From Dorea longicatena (GTDB taxonomy: Bacteria; Bacillota; Clostridia; Lachnospirales; Lachnospiraceae), in contig NZ_CP100126.1 of the NCBI RefSeq assembly GCF_024168045.1, forward strand, positions 2,063,501 through 2,127,500: a stretch of DNA of 64,000 nt. Direction: 5' to 3'. The notes below the pieces were generated by a model, which saw only the letters and a program-made list of their open reading frames with translations, was not told where the DNA came from and did no database searches. The position numbers and the translations under genes are program-made. This document shows, piece after piece, positions 36,021-45,519 of the stretch (positions within the stretch are counted from its first letter, which is position 1; each line of letters begins with the position of its first letter).

Positions 36021-36055
36021 TTCCGATTTTCTTAATTCTGCAAATCGGGATTTTA
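36021..36055. repeat. Inter-gene motif
   Basis: TTCCGATTTTCTTAATTCTG, then CAAATCGGGATTTTA, between the 5' end of the DUF2185 gene and the 3' end of the next gene. Confidence 0.75.
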
Positions 36056-36072
36056 TTGCTAGCAAGCAGACC

Positions 36073-36465
36073 TTATCTTTCATATAAAATATGCAAGTCT
36101 CCGTCAACAAATCCAATGCCTATTGCTTGATATTCTTTTAATTTTCCAGCATATTTTCCAAAAGAAAGGTATTCATTCACTAAATCAATGCAAAATGTTT
36201 CCATTGATTTCCAATCACTTTCACGCTCTATCACGAAAGTTTTATCTCTTGTAGTAAATACTTCATCACAAGCCCAATCGTCATTATCCGTATTGAATGA
36301 AAATGTGCCTACTAATTCAATAGACCATTTATTATTCATATCTTCATATAAATTAAAGTTAATCGCTTTTATTTCACTATCCAATTCATTCTTTAAAAGC
36401 AAATCTAACCATTCAAAGAAATCTTTGTTGTTTTTATTCGATTTTAATCTATCAAGTAATCCCAT
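36073..36465 (-). CDS. Uncharacterised immunity-like protein (full-length copy)
   Basis: 130 residues, soluble, acidic. It starts MGLLDRLKSNKNNKDFFEWL and ends AIGIGFVDGDLHILYER. The general look (helix, beta strands with ELVGTFSFN, conserved DWACDEVF) resembles small immunity proteins of polymorphic toxins, but I do not know the family. A truncated copy lies 6 kb away at 29769-29978. GGAGGTCGAA precedes the ATG in both. Confidence 0.7.
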   Translation of the reverse strand: MGLLDRLKSNKNNKDFFEWLDLLLKNELDSEIKAINFNLYEDMNNKWSIELVGTFSFNTDNDDWACDEVFTTRDKTFVIERESDWKSMETFCIDLVNEYLSFGKYAGKLKEYQAIGIGFVDGDLHILYER

Positions 36466-36511
36466 ATTTCGACCTCCGAATCCTTGAATTTATCTTGCAA
36501 TTAGAAACCGT

Positions 36512-36946
36512 TTATCTTGTATATGGTTCGGTGTCTTTTCCATCATATACAAATACTTTTATATCCGTATTTTCATTAACCTCAGCATGGATACCTACCG
36601 TGTATTCTTTATCTGTAACATTCTGAAAAGAATAGCAACCGCCAGCAGGAATACTGTCAGATACAAGTTCCTGTTTTCCTTCACAGAGCAGATGTACAGT
36701 AATGTCAAAATCGTTTCTGTTCTGGACTGTCAACACGCCTGTATTAGACAAAATTTTTGCGTCAGAATATGTAATTACATAGGAATCAGGCGTTGACTTT
36801 TCCGCACAGACCACAGAACACTCCCACTGTGTCTCTGCTTTTGCCTTTCGATAGGCTTCCGAAGACTTATATGTTGAAAATATAATCATTGTACTTATAG
36901 CAAGAATGCCAATGATGACAAATGCTATTGTTACTTTTTTCTTCAC
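36512..36946 (-). CDS. Membrane-anchored extracytoplasmic protein
   Basis: 144 residues. An N-terminal helix (about 4-23, VTIAFVIIGILAISTMIIFS) anchors a ~115-residue outward-facing beta-rich domain (VITYSDAKILSNTGVLTVQN, then ...AGGCYSFQNV). Family not recognised. Preceded by a run typical of this array, with no own terminator seen. Confidence 0.68.
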   Translation of the reverse strand: MKKKVTIAFVIIGILAISTMIIFSTYKSSEAYRKAKAETQWECSVVCAEKSTPDSYVITYSDAKILSNTGVLTVQNRNDFDITVHLLCEGKQELVSDSIPAGGCYSFQNVTDKEYTVGIHAEVNENTDIKVFVYDGKDTEPYTR

Positions 36947-36974
36947 AACATCACCTCAACACACAAATTCCTAT

Positions 36975-37910
36975 TTACATAACCGATTTTCTATTATAAT
37001 TTGTTACATCACTGCCAATTTTTTCGTATAATTCTCTAACACTAATCTGCTTATTCCGAATTGCTTTTAATTCATTATCAGTTACTCCAATAAGCTCAAC
37101 AAAACTTACTCTTCCATTTGGTGTATTTATTTCATGAAATTTATCATCCGGTACTGTAATAAATCCAGTTATATTGGATTTTCCACTACAATCAATCCCT
37201 TCTGTCTGACCAGTGTATAAGTATTCATAATTATTAAAAATTTCACCTTTGGTAAAAGTAATTCTCGCGATGGATTGTAAAATTCCACATATACATTTTA
37301 TTTCATTTTCTTCATTTTCATAATTATCTTTTTTTAGCTTAAAGGTAAATTCCATTCCGTAGCCACTTACATCCTTTATGTCAGATTCTTTTTCATATAA
37401 TTCTGATAATCCATAAGTTATAAAATGCCAATAATCGCCACCATCATAAACGCTTATACCACGAAGAGGATCATTACCTCCCAATTCCCAACTTATTAAA
37501 ATACCATAATGTTTGGGATTCTTTTGATCTCGATATATCTCATCACACAATTCAGTTATAGCATCCCATCCGTTTGCTTTATTATCATTGTTTTCATTCT
37601 TTACTACCCAGTCACTATCCACCTTATCTCTTGTTGCACAATATCCACACGGCATCTCTGCCACTTTTCCAATTGAAGGATCTAAGTCAAACACTTCTCC
37701 TAATGCAACTACTTTCGCATCTTCCATTCCATGTGATCCACCACATAAGAACTGCCATATACCATCATCCCCATCGTGTGATACAAATAAAATCGGCTTT
37801 TCTCCATTCAAAATATGATTACAAATAATACATGCCGTATCGCGTGTCTCCGCAAATGGGAACTTATTATTAACCCGAATTTTCCCCTGCAGCAGTTGTT
37901 TCAAATTCAT
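36975..37910 (-). CDS. DUF2185-SUFU fusion protein
   Basis: 311 residues from ATG 37910 (the frame is open to 37982, but MNLKQLLQGK is the start shared with its short paralog and has a G-rich ribosome site). Residues 1-~95 are DUF2185; residues ~115-290 are a suppressor-of-fused (SUFU) domain with HYGILISWELGGNDPLRGIS and DYWHFITYGLSELYEK. Both domains belong to immunity or toxin-neutralising families, so the protein may neutralise more than one toxin. No toxin gene is nearby. Confidence 0.8.
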   Translation of the reverse strand: MNLKQLLQGKIRVNNKFPFAETRDTACIICNHILNGEKPILFVSHDGDDGIWQFLCGGSHGMEDAKVVALGEVFDLDPSIGKVAEMPCGYCATRDKVDSDWVVKNENNDNKANGWDAITELCDEIYRDQKNPKHYGILISWELGGNDPLRGISVYDGGDYWHFITYGLSELYEKESDIKDVSGYGMEFTFKLKKDNYENEENEIKCICGILQSIARITFTKGEIFNNYEYLYTGQTEGIDCSGKSNITGFITVPDDKFHEINTPNGRVSFVELIGVTDNELKAIRNKQISVRELYEKIGSDVTNYNRKSVM

Positions 37911-37930
37911 TACTTTTTTCCTCCCATAAC

Positions 37931-37965
37931 TTTCAATTTTCTTGATTCTGCAAACTGGAATTTCA
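37931..37965. repeat. Inter-gene motif
   Basis: TTTCAATTTTCTTGATTCTG, then CAAACTGGAATTTCAT, between the DUF2185-SUFU gene and the next gene. Confidence 0.75.
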
Positions 37966-37972
37966 TAACTTA

Positions 37973-38443
37973 TCAATCCCAATATAATATTATCATATGG
38001 TCTATCTTCTTGCGGTCAGTCAGCTCTATAATATGAGGATTATTCTCTTCCTGAGCTATAAGCCATACTTTATAGTTTCCACATTCATCACTATCTCCAA
38101 CAAAAGAAATATTACTTGGTTCAGCAACACCACTTTTTTCAATATATCTCTCTATTTGGGAAATAGGTAAAACTGTGTCAATCCAAAGAGCATCGGCGTA
38201 TGTTGATTTTTCTCCTTTACTATTTGTGATTTCATAGCCATAAGTAGATACATAAATTACACTATCTGAGTCAGCAGACTTAATCTGTGCTACAAAGTTT
38301 TGTAAAGGATTAATATCTTCTTCGTCTAAACAAAAACTATTATAATCCTTACTTTTTTTATCAAAGTAATTATCAAATTCCATCAGAACATCATCATTCA
38401 AATCAAATTTTCTTGAATTAAAAACTATTTCTAATATGCCCAT
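37973..38443 (-). CDS. Uncharacterised soluble protein, possible immunity protein
   Basis: 156 residues, acidic, no membrane segment (MGILEIVFNSRKFDLNDDVL; ...TYADALWIDTVLPISQIERY; ...DRKKIDHMIILYWD). Family not recognised. It is the promoter-proximal gene of the array next to ppdK, beginning 25 bp after repeat D. Confidence 0.68.
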   Translation of the reverse strand: MGILEIVFNSRKFDLNDDVLMEFDNYFDKKSKDYNSFCLDEEDINPLQNFVAQIKSADSDSVIYVSTYGYEITNSKGEKSTYADALWIDTVLPISQIERYIEKSGVAEPSNISFVGDSDECGNYKVWLIAQEENNPHIIELTDRKKIDHMIILYWD

Positions 38444-38468
38444 ATTTTATTCCTCAAATCCCGCTTTA

Positions 38469-38605
38469 TCTTTATCATCATACTACCACACCCAAGAACT
38501 TTTGTACATTTTTCACGTAAAAAAAACCCCTCACACCATAATTGATGTAAGGGGTTTTCTATATAAGCTAATTAACGTTCTATGTTAGTCACCTACAGTG
38601 TACTA
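38469..38605. repeat. ~137 bp direct repeat, copy D, with the ppdK terminator
   Basis: Partner of 34716-34850. Contains the terminator hairpin (CCCCT/AGGGG arms with ACA/TGT extension, about 38523-38558) and ends exactly at the ppdK stop codon (38603-38605). Confidence 0.9.
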
Positions 38606-41227
38606 TTTCTGGTTAATTGCTGCCTGTGCTGCTGCAAGACGAGCGATTGGTACACGGAATGGTGAGCAAGATACATAGTCAAGACCGATCTTGTTGCAGA
38701 ATTCAACTGAAGATGGATCTCCACCGTGTTCTCCACAGATACCAACGTGAAGGCTTGGATTAACCGGCTTACCTAATTCGATAGCCATTTCCATTAATTT
38801 ACCAACACCTGTCTGGTCAAGCTTAGCAAATGGATCGTTCTCGAAGATCTTAGCATCATAGTAAGCATCTAAGAACTTACCAGCATCGTCACGAGAGAAT
38901 CCGTATGTCATCTGTGTTAAGTCGTTTGTACCGAAGCAGAAGAAGTCAGCTTCTGAAGCGATCTGATCAGCTGTAAGAGCTGCTCTTGGGATCTCGATCA
39001 TTGTTCCAACTTCGTACTCAAGATCGCTGTTTGCTGCTGCAATCTCAGCGTCTGCTGTCTCTACTACGAATTTCTTAACATATTTAAGCTCTTTGATGTC
39101 TCCAACAAGTGGGATCATGATTTCTGGTTTTACGTTCCAGTCTGGGTGAGCTTTCTTTACATTGATTGCTGCACGGATAACAGCGCTTGTCTGCATCTTA
39201 GCAATCTCTGGATATGTTACTGCAAGACGGCATCCACGGTGTCCCATCATTGGGTTGAACTCATGAAGGCTGTCGATGATTGTCTTGATCTGCTCAACAG
39301 TTTTACCCTGAGCGTCAGCAAGTTTCTTAATGTCTTCCTCTTCTGTAGGAACGAACTCATGAAGCGGTGGATCAAGGAAACGAATAGTAACCGGGTTACC
39401 TTCCAGTGCTTCATACAGTTTTTCGAAGTCTCCCTGCTGTTCTGGAAGAATCTTAGCAAGTGCTGCTTCTCTTTCTTCTTCTGTCTCAGAGCAGATCATT
39501 TCACGGAATGCATCGATTCTGTTTCCTTCGAAGAACATATGCTCTGTACGGCAAAGTCCGATACCTTCTGCACCAAGTTCGCGTGCTTTTACAGCATCGT
39601 GTGGTGTATCAGCGTTTGTACGAACTTTCATTGTTCTGTATTTGTCAGCCCATCCCATAATTCTTCCGAATTCACCAGCGATTGTTGCATCAACTGTTGG
39701 GATGATACCATCATAGATATTACCTGTAGAACCATCAAGTGAGATGCAGTCTCCTTCATGATATTCTTTTCCGGCAAGTGTAAATTTCTTATTAGCTTCG
39801 TCCATTGCGATGTCACCGCAACCAGATACACAGCATGTACCCATACCACGAGCAACTACGGCTGCGTGAGATGTCATACCACCACGAACTGTCAGGATAC
39901 CCTGTGCAGACTTCATACCTGTGATATCTTCTGGTGATGTCTCAAGACGTACAAGAACAACTTTTTCTCCTCTTTCAGCCCATTCTACAGCATCGTCAGC
40001 TGTGAATACGATCTTACCGCAAGCAGCTCCCGGAGATGCTCCAAGTGCTTTTGCAAGTGGTGTAGCCTCTTTCAGGGCTTTTGCATCGAACTGTGGGTGA
40101 AGCAGAGAGTCAAGGTTACGAGGGTCGATCATTGCAACAGCCTCTTCCTCTGTTCTCATTCCTTCATCAACAAGATCACAAGCGATTTTCAGAGCAGCTT
40201 TTGCTGTTCTCTTACCATTACGTGTCTGTAACATGTACAGTTTACCATGCTCTACAGTAAACTCCATGTCCTGCATATCTCTATAGTGTTTTTCAAGAGT
40301 TTCACAAACCTGTTTGAACTGTACGAATGCTTCTGGGAATTTCTCTTCCATTTCTGAAATGTGCATTGGTGTACGAACACCGGCAACTACGTCTTCTCCC
40401 TGTGCATTTGTAAGGAATTCTCCGAACAGACCGTTCTCTCCTGTAGCTGGGTCACGAGTAAACGCAACACCTGTACCACAGTCATCTCCCATGTTACCAA
40501 ATGCCATCATCTGTACGTTAACAGCTGTTCCCCATGAATATGGGATATCATTGTCACGACGATATACGTTAGCTCTTGGGTTGTCCCATGAACGGAATAC
40601 AGCTTTTACTGCTTCCATTAACTGTTCCTTCGGATCAGATGGGAAATCAGAACCAATCTTCTCTTTGTATTCAGCCTTGAACTGGTTAGCCAGCTCTTTC
40701 AGGTCTTCTGCAGTAAGTTCAACGTCCTGCTTAACACCTCTGTCAGCTTTCATCTTGTCGATCAGCTCTTCGAAATATTTCTTTCCAACTTCCATAACTA
40801 CGTCAGAGAACATCTGGATGAATCTTCTGTAGCAGTCCCAAGCCCAACGAGGATTTCCTGAAGCTTCAGCAAGTGTCTCAACTACTTCTTCATTTAATCC
40901 AAGGTTCAGGATTGTATCCATCATACCAGGCATAGAAGCTCTTGCTCCAGAACGAACTGAAACGAGAAGTGGATTCTTCTTATCTCCGAATTTCTTTCCT
41001 GTAATTCCTTCCATTTTATCGATGGCTTCCATGATCTGACCCATAATTTCGTCATTGATCTGTCTGCCGTCTTCGTAGTACTGTGTACAAGCTTCTGTTG
41101 TTACAGTGAAGCCCTGTGGTACCGGAAGACCTAAGTTTGTCATTTCAGCAAGGTTTGCACCTTTTCCACCAAGAAGGTTTCTCATGGTTGCGTTACCTTC
41201 TGTAAACATATAAACCCATTTTGCCAT
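38603..41227 (-). CDS. ppdK: Pyruvate, phosphate dikinase
   Basis: 874 residues, full length. It interconverts pyruvate, ATP and phosphate with PEP, AMP and pyrophosphate; in fermenting anaerobes it links glycolysis to gluconeogenesis. N-terminal ATP-grasp (YMFTEGNATMRNLLGGKGAN), phosphohistidine domain GGMTSHAAVVARGMGTCCV and C-terminal TIM barrel with the acid-base cysteine in VGICGEHGGDP are intact. Its 3' flank has been duplicated on the far side of the immunity array. Confidence 0.97.
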   Translation of the reverse strand: MAKWVYMFTEGNATMRNLLGGKGANLAEMTNLGLPVPQGFTVTTEACTQYYEDGRQINDEIMGQIMEAIDKMEGITGKKFGDKKNPLLVSVRSGARASMPGMMDTILNLGLNEEVVETLAEASGNPRWAWDCYRRFIQMFSDVVMEVGKKYFEELIDKMKADRGVKQDVELTAEDLKELANQFKAEYKEKIGSDFPSDPKEQLMEAVKAVFRSWDNPRANVYRRDNDIPYSWGTAVNVQMMAFGNMGDDCGTGVAFTRDPATGENGLFGEFLTNAQGEDVVAGVRTPMHISEMEEKFPEAFVQFKQVCETLEKHYRDMQDMEFTVEHGKLYMLQTRNGKRTAKAALKIACDLVDEGMRTEEEAVAMIDPRNLDSLLHPQFDAKALKEATPLAKALGASPGAACGKIVFTADDAVEWAERGEKVVLVRLETSPEDITGMKSAQGILTVRGGMTSHAAVVARGMGTCCVSGCGDIAMDEANKKFTLAGKEYHEGDCISLDGSTGNIYDGIIPTVDATIAGEFGRIMGWADKYRTMKVRTNADTPHDAVKARELGAEGIGLCRTEHMFFEGNRIDAFREMICSETEEEREAALAKILPEQQGDFEKLYEALEGNPVTIRFLDPPLHEFVPTEEEDIKKLADAQGKTVEQIKTIIDSLHEFNPMMGHRGCRLAVTYPEIAKMQTSAVIRAAINVKKAHPDWNVKPEIMIPLVGDIKELKYVKKFVVETADAEIAAANSDLEYEVGTMIEIPRAALTADQIASEADFFCFGTNDLTQMTYGFSRDDAGKFLDAYYDAKIFENDPFAKLDQTGVGKLMEMAIELGKPVNPSLHVGICGEHGGDPSSVEFCNKIGLDYVSCSPFRVPIARLAAAQAAINQK

Positions 41228-41403
41228 TTGTCATGACCTCCTAAAACTAAATTTTCTAAGTCGCACTTCATATTTTACTGTTTTTGCCAGTTTTCGTCAA
41301 GACTTTCACCAATAAATCTGTTGATTTTTCCTGTGTTTTTCAGTCATTGTGCACAATTGTGCTTATTCCCGTACATTCAAGTGCAAATATACGACTTCCT
41401 TTT

Positions 41404-42792
41404 TTAGATATTACGCAAAAACGACTTATATCCTCTGTAAGCCTCGTATACATCTGCCTTACTTGTTACTTCCCATGGTGCATGCATACTTAAGACTGCC
41501 ACACCACTGTCGATAACTTCCATGCCATAATTTGCCATGATATAAGCAATTGTTCCACCGCCTCCAATGTCGACCTTTCCAAGTTCAGCGAACTGATACG
41601 ATATATCTTCTGTATTCATCGCACGACGTATTTCTGCCAGATATTCTGCATTGGCATCATTGGAACCACTCTTTCCTCTTGCTCCGGTAAATTTATTGAA
41701 TACCAGCCCTTTTCCAAAGAATGCCGCACTCCGTTTTTCAAAGGCTTCCGCATACATCGGATCATAAGCTGCGCTTACATCAGAAGAAAGCATTCTGGAA
41801 TTCTGAAGCGCACGACGTACTTTCAATTCTGATTCCCCTTCTGTAAGAGCTACCAGTTCTGCCACAACATTTTCAAAGAAGCGAGAATGCATACCGGTTG
41901 CACCAACACTTCCGATCTCTTCTTTGTCAACCAGGATGCAGCATGAAGTACGCACTGCTTCTTCGACATCCAGCATAGCGAATAATGAGGTAAATGCACA
42001 CACTCTGTCATCCTGTCCATAAGCCAGTATCATACTTCTGTCAATTCCACAATCTCTGGCCTTTCCTGCAGGTACGATTTCCAGTTCTGCCGACAGAAAA
42101 TCTTCCTCTTCCATATCATAATAATCTGTCAGAATCCGCATGACATTGGCTTTTACTGCTTCTTTCTCACTCTCATCCAGTCTTTCTTCTTTCTCAAGCG
42201 GGCGGCTTCCGATCAGAAGATCCAGTTTCTCTCCTTCGATCACTACACTTGCTTTCTTTTCCATCTGTTTTCCTGCCAGATGGATCAGAAGATCTGTCAC
42301 TACAAATACCGGATCCTCTTCTTTCTCTCCGATACTTACTTCCTGTACTGTTCCGTCGGTCTTAACAATCACTCCATGAAGAGCAAGAGGCAATGTCACC
42401 CATTGGTATTTCTTAATGCCGCCATAATAATGCGTATCCAGGTAAGCAAGTTCTTCGTTTTCATATAAAGGATTTTGTTTCACGTCGATTCTTGGTGAAT
42501 CAATATGTGCTCCCAGTATGTTCATACCATTTTCCAGTGGTTCTTTTCCGATCCTGAACATGGCAATACTTTTTCCCATGCATACTGCATAGACTTTATC
42601 TCCTGTTTTTAAACTTCCTTTGATATCATTCAGGTTACGATACCCCTGCTTTTCAATCTCTTTCACAGTCAGACGGATACATTCTCTCTCCGTCTTTCCT
42701 TCATCCAGGCATACTTTATATCTGTCATTAATCTGATCCAGTTCTTTTAACTGTTCCTGTGTGTATGTCTTCCATGCATTTCTTCTTTCCAT
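41404..42792 (-). CDS. M18 family zinc aminopeptidase
   Basis: 462 residues. M18 signatures: NILGAHIDSPRIDVKQNPLY with metal-binding His/Asp, DKEEIGSVGATG with catalytic glutamates, SSDVSAAYDP and the closing MHAPWEVTSKADVYE with the last metal-binding His. Cytosolic dodecameric aminopeptidase that finishes peptide breakdown, supplying amino acids to the fermentation genes next to it. Monocistronic. Confidence 0.94.
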   Translation of the reverse strand: MERRNAWKTYTQEQLKELDQINDRYKVCLDEGKTERECIRLTVKEIEKQGYRNLNDIKGSLKTGDKVYAVCMGKSIAMFRIGKEPLENGMNILGAHIDSPRIDVKQNPLYENEELAYLDTHYYGGIKKYQWVTLPLALHGVIVKTDGTVQEVSIGEKEEDPVFVVTDLLIHLAGKQMEKKASVVIEGEKLDLLIGSRPLEKEERLDESEKEAVKANVMRILTDYYDMEEEDFLSAELEIVPAGKARDCGIDRSMILAYGQDDRVCAFTSLFAMLDVEEAVRTSCCILVDKEEIGSVGATGMHSRFFENVVAELVALTEGESELKVRRALQNSRMLSSDVSAAYDPMYAEAFEKRSAAFFGKGLVFNKFTGARGKSGSNDANAEYLAEIRRAMNTEDISYQFAELGKVDIGGGGTIAYIMANYGMEVIDSGVAVLSMHAPWEVTSKADVYEAYRGYKSFLRNI

Positions 42793-42843
42793 TGTCAGTC
42801 TCTCCTTTCAAGTTTACGCTGTGTTTAGTATAACACAAAAAAG

Positions 42844-42888
42844 AAAATGGTACGCACCACTTTTCATAAATGCTACGTACCATTTTTT
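42844..42888 (-). terminator. Terminator after kbl
   Basis: AAAATGGTACG pairs with CGTACCATTTT over a ~21-base loop; A/T-runs on both sides allow use from either strand. Confidence 0.8.
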
Positions 42889-42914
42889 CTCATCTTTTAT
42901 TTATTTTTATCCGG

Positions 42915-44117
42915 TTATTTATTTAATCCCATCTCTTCTCTTACTTCAATAAAACATTTTACGATGAAATCAATATCTTCTTTTGTATGGCTTGCACATA
43001 CCTGTGTACGGATTCTTGCTTTTCCCTTCGGTACAACCGGGTAAGAGAATGCTACAACATATACACCTTTTTCCATCATACGTTTTGCGAATTCTGCTGC
43101 TGTCTTCTCATCATAGAGCATAACAGGTACGCATGGATGTGTTCCCGGAATAATATCAAATCCGTTGTCTACCAGCTGTTTTCTGTAGTATGCAGTTACC
43201 TCTTCCAGGTGATCACGAAGTTCTGTACTCTCCTCCAGCATGTCAAACAGTTCCAGGCTGGCTCCTGCAATTGCCGGTGCCAGAGAGTTAGAGAACAGGT
43301 ACGGACGGCTTCTCTGTCTTAACAGATCAATGATCTCTTTCCGTCCGGATGTATATCCGCCGGATGCTCCTCCAAGTGCTTTTCCCAATGTTCCGGTAAT
43401 GATATCCACACGGCCTTCCACACCACAGTACTCTGCTGTTCCACGTCCGGTCTTTCCTACAAATCCGACCGCATGGCTATCATCAACCATAACCAGTGCG
43501 TTATATTTATCAGCCAGATCACATACCCCTTTTAAATTACAGATGATTCCATCCATAGAAAATACGCCATCTGTAGCGATCAGTTTGATTCTTGCTCCGG
43601 CTTCGTCTGCTTCTTTTAATTTTGCTTCCAGATCTTTCATATCGTTATTCTTATAGCGGAAACGTTTTGCTTTACACAGACGTACTCCGTCAATGATAGA
43701 AGCATGATTCAGTTCATCACTGATGACTGCATCTTCTGCTGTCAGAATTGTCTCGAATAATCCTCCGTTTGCATCAAAGCATGAAGAATAAAGGATCGTA
43801 TCGTCTGTTCCCAGAAATCCGGAGATCTTTTTCTCCAGTTTCTTATGAATGTCCTGTGTTCCACATATAAAACGTACAGATGCTACTCCGTATCCTTTTT
43901 CATCATATGTTCTCTTAGCTGCCTCGATCAGTCTCGGGTTATCCCCCAGTCCAAGGTAGTTATTCGCACACATACAAAGAAGTTCTCTTCCGTCTTCCAT
44001 CTTCACTCTTGCTCCCTGCGGGGATACAAAAGGTGCCTCTCCTTTGAAAAGCCCGGCTTCTTTGATTCCTTCTACTTCTTTTGTATAAATGCTTAAAATA
44101 TCGTCTTTACGTGCCAT
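42915..44117 (-). CDS. kbl: Glycine C-acetyltransferase (2-amino-3-ketobutyrate CoA ligase)
   Basis: 400 residues from ATG 44117 ([21 protein letters not shown] upstream). A longer frame to 44183 lies inside the tdh tail and is not used. PLP enzyme of the alpha-oxoamine synthase family; the lysine is in [14 protein letters not shown] and the substrate loop in [12 protein letters not shown]. It cleaves 2-amino-3-ketobutyrate with CoA into glycine and acetyl-CoA, directly after threonine dehydrogenase. 58 bp behind tdh, one operon. Confidence 0.95.
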   Translation of the reverse strand: MARKDDILSIYTKEVEGIKEAGLFKGEAPFVSPQGARVKMEDGRELLCMCANNYLGLGDNPRLIEAAKRTYDEKGYGVASVRFICGTQDIHKKLEKKISGFLGTDDTILYSSCFDANGGLFETILTAEDAVISDELNHASIIDGVRLCKAKRFRYKNNDMKDLEAKLKEADEAGARIKLIATDGVFSMDGIICNLKGVCDLADKYNALVMVDDSHAVGFVGKTGRGTAEYCGVEGRVDIITGTLGKALGGASGGYTSGRKEIIDLLRQRSRPYLFSNSLAPAIAGASLELFDMLEESTELRDHLEEVTAYYRKQLVDNGFDIIPGTHPCVPVMLYDEKTAAEFAKRMMEKGVYVVAFSYPVVPKGKARIRTQVCASHTKEDIDFIVKCFIEVREEMGLNK

Positions 44118-44175
44118 TTTCTCAACCTCTCCATTTTTATTCTGCCTTTTTCCTACTTTGTTCCATGCACTCTTC

Positions 44176-45237
44176 TTAGTCATTTACATGTGCCCAGTCC
44201 AGAATGACTTTTCCCGAATTACCGGAGATCATAGCGTCAAATCCTTTCTGGAAATCTTTGATGTCAAAATGATGTGTGATGATATCTGAGATATCGAGTC
44301 CTGCCTGTAACATCGTAGACATCTTGTACCATGTATCCCATACTTTACGTCCATAGATTCCTTTCAGATGTAATCCGTTGAAAATTACTGTCTCAAGATC
44401 TACTTTAGCATCTGTTCTCTGTAATCCTAACAGTGCAATGTGTCCGCCGTGCTTCATATTGTGGATCATATCATCCAATGCCACCTGTGATCCGGACATC
44501 TCAAGACCGACATCAAATCCTTCTGCCATTCCGATCTCTTTCATGACATCTTTCAGATTCTCTTCTTTTAAGTTAACTGTTCTTGTTGCTCCCAGCTTCT
44601 TCGCAAGTTCCAGTCTGTATGGATTCATATCCGTTACCACAACATGTCTTGCACCCGAGAACTTCACGATTGCTGCTGCCATACATCCGATCGGGCCTGC
44701 TCCGGCGATCAGCACATCCTCCCCCAGTGCTTCAAAAGAAAGTGCTGTATGTGTTGCATTTCCAAATGGATCAAAAATTGCATACATCTCTTCCGGAATG
44801 TTCGGATTACATGGCCATACGTTACTTGACGGAATCACAAGATATTCCGCAAATGCTCCGTTACGGTTCACGCCGACACCTTTCGCATCCTTACAGTTCT
44901 CCTTGTGTCCTTCCAGACAGTTACGGCATTTTCCACATGTAATATGTCCTTCACCGGATACCAGATCACCGATCTTGAACCCCTGTACACCTTCCCCTTT
45001 TTCTACGATCTCTCCAACATACTCATGACCTGCTGTAAGGCCGATCGGAATCGTATGCTGTGCCCAGTCATTCCACTGATAAATATGTACATCCGTTCCA
45101 CAGATTGCTGTCTTGTGGATCTTGATCTTCACATCATTCGGTCCTACTTCCGGAATCGGAACACGCTTCATCCACAGTCCTTCCTCCGGTTTTTCCTTTA
45201 CTAGTGCCCACATCAGACCATCACTATTTAATTGCAT
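44176..45237 (-). CDS. tdh: L-threonine 3-dehydrogenase, zinc type
   Basis: 353 residues. Start at 45237 ([20 protein letters not shown]) with GGGAGG nine bases before; the frame is open further upstream but overlaps the promoter. Catalytic zinc site CGTDVH with GHE, structural zinc loop [15 protein letters not shown], Rossmann motif GAGPIGC. Oxidises L-threonine to 2-amino-3-ketobutyrate with NAD. Forms a two-gene operon with kbl. Confidence 0.95.
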   Translation of the reverse strand: MQLNSDGLMWALVKEKPEEGLWMKRVPIPEVGPNDVKIKIHKTAICGTDVHIYQWNDWAQHTIPIGLTAGHEYVGEIVEKGEGVQGFKIGDLVSGEGHITCGKCRNCLEGHKENCKDAKGVGVNRNGAFAEYLVIPSSNVWPCNPNIPEEMYAIFDPFGNATHTALSFEALGEDVLIAGAGPIGCMAAAIVKFSGARHVVVTDMNPYRLELAKKLGATRTVNLKEENLKDVMKEIGMAEGFDVGLEMSGSQVALDDMIHNMKHGGHIALLGLQRTDAKVDLETVIFNGLHLKGIYGRKVWDTWYKMSTMLQAGLDISDIITHHFDIKDFQKGFDAMISGNSGKVILDWAHVND

Positions 45238-45298
45238 ATTATATGACCTCCCAAAAACACCATCTCCCCAGATGGCAATCTCTTTATTAACAATGGTT

Positions 45299-45327
45299 AT
45301 TATACCACTCTTACTGCATATGCACAA
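45299..45327 (-). promoter_or_regulatory. Sigma-A promoter of tdh-kbl
   Basis: On the minus strand TTGTGC (45327-45322), 17-base spacer, TATAAT (45304-45299). A CCATCT/AGATGG hairpin lies in the leader at 45260-45275. Confidence 0.7.
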
Positions 45328-45412
45328 CCTCTAAACGATATTTTTTTGTTTAATATGACAATTTTTTCACATACTTTTTCCTTTTTCTTGTCATTTTGCA
45401 CCAAAAATAATA

Positions 45413-45441
45413 TTTACTTTCCTGCTCTTTTCCTGTATAAT
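45413..45441 (+). promoter_or_regulatory. Sigma-A promoter of sstT
   Basis: TTTACT (45413-45418), 17-base spacer, TATAAT (45436-45441). About 75 bp before the sstT ATG. Confidence 0.65.
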
Positions 45442-45474
45442 CATAATCATACTTGCGAAAAGCAAAAAAACAAA

Positions 45475-45519
45475 AGAGAGGGGTGCGGGATTCAAAAAAA
45501 TCCTGCCAAAAAAACAATG
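45475..45519 (+). promoter_or_regulatory. Shine-Dalgarno separated from the sstT start by a hairpin
   Basis: GAGAGGGG (from about 45476) is too far (about 34 nt) from ATG 45517 to work directly. Between them GCGGGATT (45485-45492) pairs with AATCCTGC (45499-45506) around six bases. If folded, the gap shrinks to about eleven bases. Confidence 0.5.

Noticed and set aside
23480..37965. Chromosomal integron with attC sites
   Set aside because: The inter-gene motif lacks the GTTRRRY/RYYYAAC ends and there is no IntI gene in the window; only a phage-type integrase scrap is present.
44118..44183. Longer N-terminus for kbl
   Set aside because: The extra codons lie in the tdh tail region, are rich in Lys/Asn and have no ribosome site, while ATG 44117 has one.
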